From the NCBI GenBank assembly GCA_900473685.1, contig UCNE01000008.1, positions 124,001 to 188,000 on the forward strand: a stretch of 64,000 nucleotides of DNA, given 5' to 3'. The notes below the pieces were generated by a model that was not told where the DNA came from, ran no database searches, and saw nothing but the letters and a program-made list of their open reading frames with translations. Below are positions 18,245 through 26,800 of the stretch, piece by piece. The stretch is from Hyphomicrobiales bacterium. GTDB taxonomy: Bacteria; Pseudomonadota; Alphaproteobacteria; Rhizobiales; Rhizobiaceae. Each line of letters begins with the position of its first letter. The stretch's first letter is position 1. A program made the translations under genes and the position numbers.

Positions 18245-18961
18245 ATGAGCCGGAATATCGTTATTTCTCAATCGATGTATTTTCCTTGGGTGGGTCTGCT
18301 GGAGCAGATCCGCCTGGCGGATGTCTTCGTTCACTATGACGATGTGCAATATTCCAAGGGAAGCTTCAGCAACCGCGTTCAGGTGAAAGGCGTCAATGGC
18401 GTCAGCTGGATGACGCTGCCGTTGCGCGACTATCATCTGGGTCAGCGGATCGACGAGGTATTGCTGGACGACCGTACCGACTGGCGTGCGAAGCACCGGG
18501 AGATCCTGCGTCAGGCCTATCTCCGGGCGCCGTTTCGCAACGAGATGCTCGATGTGGTGGACCGGGTTTTTGGCCAGGCGGCGGTAACGGTCGCCGATAT
18601 CTCGCGCCAGTCGATGCTGGAGCTATCCGCCTATTTCGGACTGGACCGGCCGCAGTTCCTCTCGTCGCAGACGCTGCCGGTCCCCGGCGCGAGCAGCGAG
18701 CGGGTGTGCGACATCGTCGAGCATCTTGAAGGCACGGTCTACATCACCGGGCACGGTGCCCGGAACTATCTGAACCATGGGCTGTTTGCGGAGAAAGGCA
18801 TCTCCGTCGAATATATGCGCTACGAGCGCACGCCCTATCCGCAATTGCACGGCGACTTCACCCCTTATGTGACCGCATTGGACCTGATCGCCAATTGCGG
18901 TGTGGAGGGCGCCGGATTGATTCATTCGGGAACGATCGGTTGGAAGGAATTCACGCAATGA
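18245..18961 (+). CDS. WbqC-like family protein
   Basis: A soluble protein of about 238 residues with the WbqC signature at its start: IVISQSMYFPWVGLLEQI, then HYDDVQYSKGSFSNRVQVK and the WMTLPL strand. WbqC genes lie in O-antigen and other glycan loci and are thought to modify amino sugars, but the reaction is not firmly known. The start is uncertain: in-frame starts at 18197 (behind GGGGA) and 18230 are possible, but the family normally begins close to IVISQ. It opens a five-gene series in which every junction is an ATGA overlap. Confidence 0.85.
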   Translation: MSRNIVISQSMYFPWVGLLEQIRLADVFVHYDDVQYSKGSFSNRVQVKGVNGVSWMTLPLRDYHLGQRIDEVLLDDRTDWRAKHREILRQAYLRAPFRNEMLDVVDRVFGQAAVTVADISRQSMLELSAYFGLDRPQFLSSQTLPVPGASSERVCDIVEHLEGTVYITGHGARNYLNHGLFAEKGISVEYMRYERTPYPQLHGDFTPYVTALDLIANCGVEGAGLIHSGTIGWKEFTQ

Positions 18962-19683
18962 CGACAGAAAATCTCGATGCAGTCACATCCGAGTATCTTC
19001 CGAATGCCGCAACGGCGATCGAAAACGATCTGATTTTGAACTGGTATCCGGAACGGATCATCCGCCGGTTCGGCTCTGTCGGTTCCATACTCGAGCTTGG
19101 TATCGGCCATGGCTATACGCCGGGTCTCTTCAACGCGGTCTGCGATCGCCATGTGATCATCGAAGGCTCTCAGTTGGTCATTGATCTCTTCAAAGAAAAA
19201 AGCCCTGATTTCGCCGGCGAAGTCGTGTTCTCCTATTTCGAGAATTTCGACACGGATGAGCGCTTCGACGTCATCATCATGGGCTTCATTCTGGAACATG
19301 TCGATGATCCGGGCATGCTGCTCAACCGCTTCAAACGCTTCCTGAAGCCCGGCGGCCGAATCTTTGTAGCGGTTCCCAACGCCAAGTCGATGAATCGGCG
19401 CCTGGGTGTCGAGCTTGGCAAGATCGACGATATCTACAGCCTCAATGCAAACGACCACGCCCTCGGCCACAAGCGCCAATATTGCCGCGATACGCTGAAG
19501 GAAGAAATGCAGAACCACGGCTATGCGGTCAGCCTCGAAGAGGGCATCTACCTAAAGCCGCTGCCGCTGGCCGTTCTCAAGACGTTGCCGGACTTTCAGG
19601 AAAATCTGGATGCGATGCTGCGTGTTGGCATCGATTTCCCCGATCTCTGCGTTGCGCTGCTGATGGAAGCCACCGTGCAATGA
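18958..19683 (+). CDS. Class I SAM-dependent methyltransferase
   Basis: A 241-residue methyltransferase with motif I LELGIGHGYTPGLF at about residue 47, the acidic strand end VIIEGSQ, motif III FDVIIMGFILEHVDDP, and FLKPGGRIFVAVPN after it. The C-terminal third carries a helical cap. The family methylates small molecules; substrate unknown. It overlaps both neighbours by four bases (ATGA), so it is translated together with the WbqC-like protein and the reductase that follow the same message, which argues that they act on one modification. Confidence 0.88.
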   Translation: MTTENLDAVTSEYLPNAATAIENDLILNWYPERIIRRFGSVGSILELGIGHGYTPGLFNAVCDRHVIIEGSQLVIDLFKEKSPDFAGEVVFSYFENFDTDERFDVIIMGFILEHVDDPGMLLNRFKRFLKPGGRIFVAVPNAKSMNRRLGVELGKIDDIYSLNANDHALGHKRQYCRDTLKEEMQNHGYAVSLEEGIYLKPLPLAVLKTLPDFQENLDAMLRVGIDFPDLCVALLMEATVQ

Positions 19684-20555
19684 GGACTGCCGCCATCATC
19701 GGCGCGCGCTCAATGCTCGGCAGCCAATTGGTCGAGCGGCTGCAGCAGCGGGGTATCGCGACGGTGACCATCGGTCGATCCGCAGTGGATGATATTGCCT
19801 TCGACCTGACGGCTCCCGTTGCTCATGCGCCTGTTGATATGGTGGCCGATGCCGTTTTCCATTGCGCCGCGAGCTTTGCCGGCGATACGGACGACGGGTT
19901 TCGCAAGAATTTCACCGCCAACGCAGCAAGTGCGGTTGCCGTCGCCGGGCTGGTGGGGGATTTGAAGGCCAAGGTGTTGATCTATGCCGGGTCGGCATCA
20001 TCAGACCGGACGCTCGATCCGGGGAATTTTACGTCCTATGGATTGAGCAAGGGCATTGCCGAGCAGGTGTTCGGCTGGGCATTGCAAAGACAGAAAATCC
20101 GCTTCTGCAGCCTGCGCTTTTCCCAGCTGTTCGATGTCGAAGGCCGGTGCTGCGACCATCAGGCGTGGTTCGGGCGGATCGTTGCCTATGCGGCGCGAGG
20201 GCAGGACATCCGCATGCCGCGATCGGATGGGGTCCGCAATTTCCTGCATGTCCGGGATGCGGCCGACATGCTGATCCGGGCTGCCGAATGCGATGTGGCA
20301 GGTGTCCTGGATGTCGCGCATCCGGAATCGCTGACGATAGAACAGATTGCCGATATCGCCTTTGATGTATTCGGGCAGGGCGGACGCTCCGTCATTGCAC
20401 CGGAGAAAACGCCGTTCCGGCCTATCCATTTTCCTCTCGCTGCTGAAACCTTCGAGCGAATGGATTTTTGGCCCGCGATCAACATGCGCGACGGCATTGC
20501 CATGATCCGCGATGCGCAGTCGGCCGCAGCCTTTGGACCGATGGACCTGACATGA
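19680..20555 (+). CDS. NAD-dependent epimerase/dehydratase family protein
   Basis: A 291-residue extended SDR. The cofactor loop is atypical: AAIIGARSMLGSQLVERL has GxxxxxG spacing rather than the classic GxxGxxG. FHCAASFAG follows the fourth strand, LIYAGSASS carries the catalytic Ser, and YGLSK is the YxxxK motif. FLHVRDAADMLIRA is a common sugar-reductase feature. It probably reduces or epimerises a nucleotide sugar or related intermediate. Start and stop overlap neighbours (ATGA), within the coupled series beginning with the WbqC-like gene. Confidence 0.85.
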   Translation: MRTAAIIGARSMLGSQLVERLQQRGIATVTIGRSAVDDIAFDLTAPVAHAPVDMVADAVFHCAASFAGDTDDGFRKNFTANAASAVAVAGLVGDLKAKVLIYAGSASSDRTLDPGNFTSYGLSKGIAEQVFGWALQRQKIRFCSLRFSQLFDVEGRCCDHQAWFGRIVAYAARGQDIRMPRSDGVRNFLHVRDAADMLIRAAECDVAGVLDVAHPESLTIEQIADIAFDVFGQGGRSVIAPEKTPFRPIHFPLAAETFERMDFWPAINMRDGIAMIRDAQSAAAFGPMDLT

Positions 20556-21547
20556 CGGCAGAGAAGCCAGACAATTCATCTCCGATTATCACCGTCGTGG
20601 TGACGGCGGTCGGCGCGTTGATCGGACAGGGGATCATCCGCTCGTTGCGTTTGTCGGGGCTCCCGGTACGGGTCATCGGCGTTGACCGCGATCCGAACGG
20701 GATCGGGCCTTACTGGTGTGACGCGTTTTTTGCCAAGCCGGCCATTGACGAGAGTTCGCAAGCATATCTCGATTTCTGGACAAGCCTTCTGGTCGAGCAG
20801 GCCGTCGATCTCGTGCTGCCGGGCCTGGAACTCGACGTCCTGTTCTTCAGCCGCAATCGCGAAGCGTTCGCAGGCATCGGCACGCGCATCGTGCTCAATG
20901 ATCCCAGAGTTATCGAACTGGCACAGGACAAGTGGGATTTTGGCCTCGAACTGGAAAGGCTCGAACTGCCCGCCATCCCAGCGCTGCTCGGGGCAAGCTT
21001 TACGGAGTGCGTCCGGGCCCTGGGCCTGCCGCTCCTCCTCAAACCGCGTCAGGGCAACGGCTCGCGCGGGATCGCTGTGCTGCGGGACGAGGACGATTTC
21101 AATTATTGGAGCCGTAAGAGCAGGGACGCATTCCTGATCCAGAAATTCATCGGCAGCGACGAACAGGAATTTACAGTCGGCGCTTTCGGTTTTGGTGATG
21201 GCACGGCGCTGGCACCGATCATCTTTAGGCGGAAGCTCTCGGTGGCTGGGAATACGCAATATGCCGAGGTCGTCGAACACCCTGTATTGGCCGAGGCAGT
21301 GGCCCGGCTGGCGGCGATTTTCAAGCCGGTGGGGCCGACGAACTACCAGTTCCGGATGGACGGCGAGACGCCCTATCTGCTGGAGATCAATCCGCGTTTT
21401 TCCAGCAGCACGTCGCTGCGCGCTGCCTTCGGCTACAACGAGGCCGCCATGGCGGTTGACTATTATCTGCGGGGAGACCGGCCGTCGGCACCTGATATCC
21501 GGCCCGGGCGCGGCTGGCGCTATTACGAAGACTATGTGGTGACATGA
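20552..21547 (+). CDS. ATP-grasp carboxylate ligase-like protein
   Basis: A 331-residue protein with a preATP-grasp Rossmann part (TVVVTAVGALIGQGIIRSL, residues about 12-110) and an ATP-grasp domain: LLLKPRQGNGSRGIAVL is the phosphate loop, FLIQKFIGSDEQEFTVG contains base-binding residues, and LEINPRFSSSTSLRAA carries the metal ligands Glu and Asn. The family forms amide or thioester bonds through acyl-phosphates. Here it may attach an amino acid or acid to a sugar, an idea strengthened by the adjacent WbqC-like gene but not shown. It overlaps both neighbours by ATGA. Confidence 0.87.
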   Translation: MTAEKPDNSSPIITVVVTAVGALIGQGIIRSLRLSGLPVRVIGVDRDPNGIGPYWCDAFFAKPAIDESSQAYLDFWTSLLVEQAVDLVLPGLELDVLFFSRNREAFAGIGTRIVLNDPRVIELAQDKWDFGLELERLELPAIPALLGASFTECVRALGLPLLLKPRQGNGSRGIAVLRDEDDFNYWSRKSRDAFLIQKFIGSDEQEFTVGAFGFGDGTALAPIIFRRKLSVAGNTQYAEVVEHPVLAEAVARLAAIFKPVGPTNYQFRMDGETPYLLEINPRFSSSTSLRAAFGYNEAAMAVDYYLRGDRPSAPDIRPGRGWRYYEDYVVT

Positions 21548-22233
21548 TCGCGATCATCTCTGACATTCACGGCAATCTGCCGGCGCTGAAGGCGGTGCTG
21601 GAGAAGATCGATGCGCTCGGCTGCGAGACCATCATCTCGCTCGGCGACGTCGTCGGCTATTATGCGCAGCCGGGTGAATGCGTTGATCTTCTGCGCGACC
21701 GGGGCATCGTCAATATCCTCGGCAATCACGATCATTACATTGTCAGCGGCGAGGGCTGCCCGCGCTCGAAGCTGGTCTCCGACATTACCGAGTACCAGCG
21801 CGGCATCATTTCGCCGCAACAGGTTGCCTGGCTCGCCCAGTCCCGTTCCTACATCATCGATGGATCGACCTATTTCATCCATGGCGGCTGGCAGGACCCG
21901 GTCGATCAATATCTCTATGCGATTGCCGGGGCGGATATCCCGGCGGACGCCCAGACATTCTTTGCCGGGCATACGCATGTGCAAGCCCTGCTCGACGTGA
22001 ACGGCAAGACGTTCTGCAATCCCGGTGCCGTCGGGCAACCGCGTGACGGCGATCCGCGCGCCGCTTTTGCGACATTCGAGGAGGGGCGGATCGAACTGCG
22101 CCGCGTCGATTACGACATCGACGAGACCGCCTTCCACATGAAGGAAGCCGGGTTTGCGGCGAGATGCTACGAAAATCTCTATATCGGTGCGCAAATCGGC
22201 GGCCGGATCGACAAGATCACGCTGGCCGCCTGA
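21544..22233 (+). CDS. Calcineurin-like metallophosphoesterase
   Basis: A 229-residue hydrolase with the complete dinuclear-metal set: Asp7-x-His9 in ISDIHGN, SLGDVVGYY, LGNHDHYI, a His in FIHGGWQDP and GHTHVQ. The fold resembles the YfcE/MJ0936 phosphodiesterases. As the last gene of the coupled series it may remove a phosphate from, or cleave, the product of the preceding ATP-grasp enzyme; this is inferred. An ATGA overlap joins it to that gene, and a bidirectional terminator follows about 60 bases downstream. Confidence 0.9.
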   Translation: MIAIISDIHGNLPALKAVLEKIDALGCETIISLGDVVGYYAQPGECVDLLRDRGIVNILGNHDHYIVSGEGCPRSKLVSDITEYQRGIISPQQVAWLAQSRSYIIDGSTYFIHGGWQDPVDQYLYAIAGADIPADAQTFFAGHTHVQALLDVNGKTFCNPGAVGQPRDGDPRAAFATFEEGRIELRRVDYDIDETAFHMKEAGFAARCYENLYIGAQIGGRIDKITLAA

Positions 22234-22296
22234 GTTTGGGGAATGGCAAGGATTTCGACCCCTTTCCCCAATGCATGTTCATGAACACAGACATGC

Positions 22297-22338
22297 AAAG
22301 GCCCGTGTCTTGCACCAGCAAAACACGGGCCTTTTTCT
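22297..22338. terminator. Bidirectional rho-independent terminator
   Basis: A 12-base perfect stem, AAAGGCCCGTGT against ACACGGGCCTTT, encloses a 14-base loop and is followed by TTCTT on the plus strand. Read on the minus strand, the A-rich left arm gives a T-run, so it can end both the plus-strand operon finishing at 22233 and the minus-strand operon finishing at 22356. Confidence 0.85.
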
Positions 22339-22355
22339 TAGGAATATGCTGCGGA

Positions 22356-23120
22356 TCAGGCCGGATCGGGCAGCCGGATGCAATAACCACCCGGTGACGA
22401 TGCCAGCACAAGCTTGCCGTTGATCACCGGATCGACCTCAAAACGATCGTTTTCCTTGAGATACTCGTTGACCGCTGTCAGAGGGTCGTTGCCCCGATAC
22501 CAGGATTTTGAACGTTTCTTTGGGGCCTGATCTTCGGTCAGATGACCAGCCGCCGTATCGGCCACCACAAGATAGCAGCCGGGCGTCACAAGGGGACCAT
22601 AGGCGCGGCATTCGGCCAGCACGTGGCCGTAGGAATGGTCGCTGTCGAGAACCACCATGACTCTTGCACCTTCTGGGATGAGATCACGGACGGCCTGCAG
22701 AGTGCTGTCGTCGACGGAGCCGCCTTCGATAAGCGCGATACGGCTCGCCATCGGATGGGTCTCGATCGCGTCGCGGTTATGAGCACGGATGTCGATATCG
22801 ACGCCAATCACCTTACCCTTGTCATTGCCGGTCATCGCCAGCAGCGAGGCCATGAAGATCATCGAACCGCCGCGCGCGACGCCGGTTTCGATGATGATGT
22901 CCGGCCTGGTGTTCCAGATGATCTCCTGCGTCGCCATGATATCGGCCGGCAACTGGATGATAGGCACGCCCATCCAGCTCCAGAGATAAGAGTAATCGTA
23001 AGCATCCAGCGTCAGCATTGTGTCGATCGACTGCTTGAAGGCCTGGGTATCCTTCCCAAGTGCCAGGCACATCTCTTCCCTGTGCGCTTCGAATTCCTGG
23101 CGATCGTCTTTGGTTGTCAT
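22356..23120 (-). CDS. Cephalosporin hydroxylase (CmcI)-like family protein
   Basis: A protein of about 254 residues with the CmcI/rhamnosyl O-methyltransferase fold. IIETGVARGGSMIFMASLL resembles a SAM-binding loop, GKVIGVDIDIR is the second strand, and VVLDSDHSYGHVLAE and LVVADTAAGHL carry acidic residues that may bind a metal. The family name is historical; studied members act as O-methyltransferases, and that is the likelier activity here. The start may instead be a TTG at 23144. It is the third and last gene of a minus-strand unit after the DegT aminotransferase, with a 70-base gap. Confidence 0.82.
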   Translation of the reverse strand: MTTKDDRQEFEAHREEMCLALGKDTQAFKQSIDTMLTLDAYDYSYLWSWMGVPIIQLPADIMATQEIIWNTRPDIIIETGVARGGSMIFMASLLAMTGNDKGKVIGVDIDIRAHNRDAIETHPMASRIALIEGGSVDDSTLQAVRDLIPEGARVMVVLDSDHSYGHVLAECRAYGPLVTPGCYLVVADTAAGHLTEDQAPKKRSKSWYRGNDPLTAVNEYLKENDRFEVDPVINGKLVLASSPGGYCIRLPDPA

Positions 23121-23190
23121 GGGATGTGGCGCCTTGTCGTTCAAATGGCTTGTGAAGCTGGTGCAATGTGGCGAGCGATGCGCCGTTGGG

Positions 23191-24345
23191 TCAGGCGGAT
23201 TTCGCCATGGTTGGTTCGCCGGCTGCCTGGCTGTCGATCAGGCTGACGATGACATCGGTCACGCGTCTGATCTCGTCTTCGGTCATGTCGTGATAGCTGG
23301 GCAGGTTGATGGCGCGTTCCGGGATATCCCAGGCATGCCGGTTGTTGCGCCGTTCCGGGAACATTGGCAGGCTGGTCAATGGATGGAAGAAGACGCGTGC
23401 GTCGATATTGGCCGCGCTGAACGCCTGCTGCAGCATTTCGCGGGTGATACCGATGTCGCGGTCGAATACGGCGGTTGGCATCCAGGCGCCGTTGACCGTG
23501 CCGGTGTTTTCAGGGTTGAGGCTGATGCTCTGATAGGCCTTCAGCGCTTCGGCGTAACGTGCGAGAATGTCGCGCTTGCGGGCAATCAGGCCCTCGATGC
23601 GTTCAAGCTGGGCACAGCCAAGGGCTGCCTGGATGTTCGACATCTTGTACTTGAAGCCGACATCGTCCGGCCAGAACTGTTTTTTCTGGTTACGGGCGCG
23701 GCCATGGTTGCTGAGCGTCAGCACCTTCTCGAACAGGGCATTGTCGCTGGTGACGAACATGCCGCCTTCGCCGGTCGTCAGCGTCTTGGTGCCATGAAAG
23801 GAAAAGGTGCCGAACGTGCCCATCGATCCGGCACGGCGGCCGTGCCATTGCGAGCCGATCGCCTCGGCCGCATCCTCGATGACCGGGATGCCATGACGGC
23901 GGCTGATATCCAACAGGCGGTCCATGTCACAAAGGTTGCCATAGATATGGGTGGCGATGATCGCTTTGGTTTTCGGCGTGATGTGGCGGGCGACTTCGGC
24001 CGGATCGATGCACCAGCTGTCAGGCAGGATGTCGACGAAGACCGGCGTGGCGCCGAGATGGACGATGGGGGCCGCCGTGGCAATCCAGTTGGTATCGGCG
24101 AGAATGACCTCGTCGCCTTGCCCGATGCCAAGTGCTGCAAGACCCATGTGCATCGCGCCGGTGCAACTTGATGTGGCGATCGCATGACTGACGCCGAGAT
24201 GTTTGCGAAAACCGTCCTCAAAGCGGACGATATAGTCGTAGCACCGTTCGCCCCAGCCGTTGGCAGCGGCGTCGGCGGCATAGGCGACTTCCAGGTCGGT
24301 GATCGAGGGCCTGGTATAGGAGATTCTCGACGCGGTCTGGCTCAT
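23191..24345 (-). CDS. DegT/DnrJ/EryC1/StrS sugar aminotransferase
   Basis: A 384-residue PLP enzyme that should transaminate a keto group on a nucleotide-linked sugar. It has ATSSCTGAMHMGL for phosphate binding, VIEDAAEAIGS with the PLP-ring Asp, the Schiff-base Lys187 in SFHGTKTLTTGEGG, and GFKYKMSNIQAALG. All are standard for the family and the length is normal. It overlaps the upstream paralogous glycosyltransferase-like gene by ATGA and precedes the CmcI-like gene. The keto-sugar substrate might come from the CDP-sugar pathway or from a UDP-sugar; the sequence does not say. Confidence 0.93.
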   Translation of the reverse strand: MSQTASRISYTRPSITDLEVAYAADAAANGWGERCYDYIVRFEDGFRKHLGVSHAIATSSCTGAMHMGLAALGIGQGDEVILADTNWIATAAPIVHLGATPVFVDILPDSWCIDPAEVARHITPKTKAIIATHIYGNLCDMDRLLDISRRHGIPVIEDAAEAIGSQWHGRRAGSMGTFGTFSFHGTKTLTTGEGGMFVTSDNALFEKVLTLSNHGRARNQKKQFWPDDVGFKYKMSNIQAALGCAQLERIEGLIARKRDILARYAEALKAYQSISLNPENTGTVNGAWMPTAVFDRDIGITREMLQQAFSAANIDARVFFHPLTSLPMFPERRNNRHAWDIPERAINLPSYHDMTEDEIRRVTDVIVSLIDSQAAGEPTMAKSA

Positions 24346-25469
24346 GCGGCTTTGGTGTCCTTGTCGTACAGAGCCCCACCACAGATCAGCCCGACCGGTG
24401 CCAGCATCAGCTTGACCGTCGTGTAGAATTCCGTGGCGTCGCGCGCGCCGGCGAGGAAGCGATCAACCAGCAACGCGCCATCGTGCAGGCCGCGCCGGAG
24501 ATCCTTTGGCCGTATCTCGTGGAATTCGGGGCGGAAGAACGGCGCGAGATGACCGCCTTCGAATTCTTTCAGCGCGGCGAAATAGGCGTTGCCCTTGTTC
24601 TTGTAGGCATCGCGACTGGTTTCCATCATACAGTCGATCATCAGCGCACGCACGAAAGGCTCGCCGCCGCCGGACCAGGGCGTGTCGAGTTCGCGCAGCA
24701 CATGAAACTGCACCTCCGCAACAGCGCCGGCAATGCCGAGGCCGGAATGGAATGGGAAATTCCAGGGATGAAGCGGTGGCTGTGCGGCAAACGGCACGAG
24801 ATTGATGGCCGACATTGGCCGGGCGCAGAAAGCCAGTTCATTGGCAAACAGGAGCACCTTGGCCGCCCATTCATATTGCGGCACAGGTGTCGACCAGTCC
24901 TGCGGCTCCGGCAATTGCAACAGCGCATCCAGCAGCGACCGGCGAATGGCCGCGTGATAGAGACCATACGGCATTTTCGGGCTGCCGAGGCTGTTTTCCC
25001 AGTAGAAGAAAGCCTTCAACATGGCAGTCTTGTCGAGCGCGTCGATATGGTAGCTGGCCGGAATGGCGACGGAACTCGAGTTGCCGGGTTCTGCGTTGCG
25101 GTCGATCTGGAAGGCATTCCATGCGAGCGCATCGACATTGGGCGACGTCGTTTCAAGGAAGGCGACCATGGTTGCGAGGTCGCTTTCGATCATGTCGCCG
25201 GGATTGATCAGCGTTGCCCAGTCGCCGCGGGCGGCCAAGGCCGCCGCGCGCCAGAGATGCTGGCGGGTTGAGCCCGCGGTGACATCGGCAATCGCGATCG
25301 GCGCACCACCGGCGGCAAGTTCGGCAATGGCGCCTGGGAGCGCGACATCTGCCGGTTTTGCGATAACGATCTCGAAATTCTCGCTGGGTTTCTCCAGCAG
25401 CAGCGTCACCAGCGGCAGCACATCCTGCGTGGCGGTTTCCACGGGAATGCAGATCGAGAGTTTGGTCAT
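24342..25469 (-). CDS. Degenerate glycosyltransferase-2-like protein
   Basis: A 375-residue protein whose start (KLSICIPVETATQDVLP) resembles a GT-A nucleotide-binding strand. Where its paralogue at 14811-16028 has GDDDYVD, this one reads NPGDMIESD, keeping one Asp of the three. The C-terminal domains align by eye (FFYWENSLGSPKMPYGLYH with FFSWKGSKTTPNMAFGFYH; FPFHSGLGIAGAVAE with FPFPSMLGLAACIAQ). It may therefore be a low-activity or non-catalytic partner. The ATG follows GAGG at six bases. It opens the minus-strand unit with the DegT and CmcI-like genes. Confidence 0.75.
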   Translation of the reverse strand: MTKLSICIPVETATQDVLPLVTLLLEKPSENFEIVIAKPADVALPGAIAELAAGGAPIAIADVTAGSTRQHLWRAAALAARGDWATLINPGDMIESDLATMVAFLETTSPNVDALAWNAFQIDRNAEPGNSSSVAIPASYHIDALDKTAMLKAFFYWENSLGSPKMPYGLYHAAIRRSLLDALLQLPEPQDWSTPVPQYEWAAKVLLFANELAFCARPMSAINLVPFAAQPPLHPWNFPFHSGLGIAGAVAEVQFHVLRELDTPWSGGGEPFVRALMIDCMMETSRDAYKNKGNAYFAALKEFEGGHLAPFFRPEFHEIRPKDLRRGLHDGALLVDRFLAGARDATEFYTTVKLMLAPVGLICGGALYDKDTKAA

Positions 25470-25679
25470 GGCTTGCCTCGTGACGTCAGCGGTCCTTGCC
25501 GGACCATCACTGCCGTGGCCAATCCGGAAAATGGTCACATCAGCAGGCAAGTACTTTCTGCGAAGAGGAGGGTGCGGTCCTGTCTCTCGGCGGAAGCCAT
25601 TGCCTGCTGACGTGTGCTGCAAACGTAGCGCAGGAAACTGGAGCGAGGCTTTGCATGGAGAGGCTGGATGCCCGGCGCG

Positions 25680-25796
25680 TTATGCGCCGAGCGAGAGTTT
25701 GATGGCAAAGCCGATGATGGTGACGGTCAGAACGCCGAGAAACCACAGGCCGACGAACCACAGGAGCTTTTTGGGAATGCTGTTTTCGTCCGGCAT
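25680..25796 (-). CDS. DUF2474-type small subunit of bd oxidase
   Basis: A 38-residue single-pass membrane protein. It begins MPDENSIPKKLLWFVGLWF, continues through one hydrophobic helix rich in Val and Ile, and ends LSLGA. DUF2474 proteins of this size sit directly after cioB and are the counterparts of CydX, which stabilises the oxidase. Its ATG overlaps the cioB TGA by one base (TGATG), so translation is coupled, which is the best evidence that so short a frame is real. No further gene follows on this strand; the next gene starts at 25469. Confidence 0.85.
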   Translation of the reverse strand: MPDENSIPKKLLWFVGLWFLGVLTVTIIGFAIKLSLGA

Positions 25797-26800
25797 CAGT
25801 GATAGCCCTCTTCCGGATCCATCTTGCCGCGGAACACCCAGTAGGCATATCCGCTATAGATCAGGATGATCGGCACGAGGAAGGCCGCCCCCCACAACAG
25901 GAAGGCAAGGCTCGAGTCCGGCGCTGCCGCATCCCAGATGGTCACCGATGGCGGCACCATATAGGGATAGAAACTGATACCGATGCCGGCAAAGCCCAGG
26001 ACGAACAGGCCCAGCGCCGCCAGGAACGGCTGGGCATCACGCTTGCTGCGGATGCCCCTGAGCAGCAGCGCAAAGCAGCCGAGCACCAGCGCCGGTACGA
26101 TGATGCTGAATACCGCGGTTGGCCAGCTGAACCAGCGCTCCAGGTATTGCGGCCTGAGAAACGGCGTCCAGAGACTGATGATGCCCATAGCCGCAATCGT
26201 TACGAAGCAGGTCCGCAACGCGATCCTGCGGGCTTTTTCGGCAAGCTCGCCGGTCGTCTTCATCACCAGCCAGGTCGAGCCGAGAAGAGCATAGCCTACC
26301 AGCACGGCAAAGCCGGTGGCGATCGAAAATGGCGTCAGCCAATCCCACCAGGCGCCGGCATAGGCGCGGTTGGCAACCGGGATGCCCTGGACGAGGGCGC
26401 CGAGCGCCACGCCTTGCGTGAAGGCTGCGACCGTCGAGCCGCCGGCAAAGGCCCAGTTCCACAGGAACTCGCCGCGTTTGGTGCGCCAGCGATATTCGAA
26501 GGCGACGCCGCGGAAGACGAGGCCCAGCACCATGGCGATGATCGGCGCGTAGAGGGCGGACAGGATCACCGAGTAGGCCAGCGGAAACACCGCCATCAGC
26601 CCGCCGCCGCCGAGCACCAGCCAGGTCTCGTTGCCGTCCCAGACCGGGGCGACGGAGTTCATCATCACGTCACGGTCACGTTTTTCTGGAAAGAACGGGA
26701 AGAGGATGCCGATGCCAAGGTCGAAGCCGTCGAGGATGACGTAGGCGAGCACCGCAAAGGCGATGATGGCAGCCCAGATGAAGGGAAGATCAATGGCCAT
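25796..26800 (-). CDS. cioB: Cyanide-insensitive terminal oxidase subunit II (CydB-like)
   Basis: A 334-residue polytopic membrane protein, subunit II of a bd-type quinol oxidase. It has the family start LPFIWAAIIAFAVLAYVILDG, FDLGIGILFPF, the signature VAPVWDGNETWLVLGGG, and eight or so hydrophobic segments, ending FRGKMDPEEGYH. I chose the ATG at 26800, preceded by GGGAG at eight bases; an in-frame ATG at 26815 is also possible. It overlaps the end of cioA by 11 bases and is followed by the DUF2474 gene. Confidence 0.94.
   Translation of the reverse strand: MAIDLPFIWAAIIAFAVLAYVILDGFDLGIGILFPFFPEKRDRDVMMNSVAPVWDGNETWLVLGGGGLMAVFPLAYSVILSALYAPIIAMVLGLVFRGVAFEYRWRTKRGEFLWNWAFAGGSTVAAFTQGVALGALVQGIPVANRAYAGAWWDWLTPFSIATGFAVLVGYALLGSTWLVMKTTGELAEKARRIALRTCFVTIAAMGIISLWTPFLRPQYLERWFSWPTAVFSIIVPALVLGCFALLLRGIRSKRDAQPFLAALGLFVLGFAGIGISFYPYMVPPSVTIWDAAAPDSSLAFLLWGAAFLVPIILIYSGYAYWVFRGKMDPEEGYH

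Noticed and set aside
25496..25702. 68-codon plus-strand open frame before the DUF2474 gene
   Set aside because: Overlaps the short DUF2474 gene in antisense, no homology recognised and no ribosome site.
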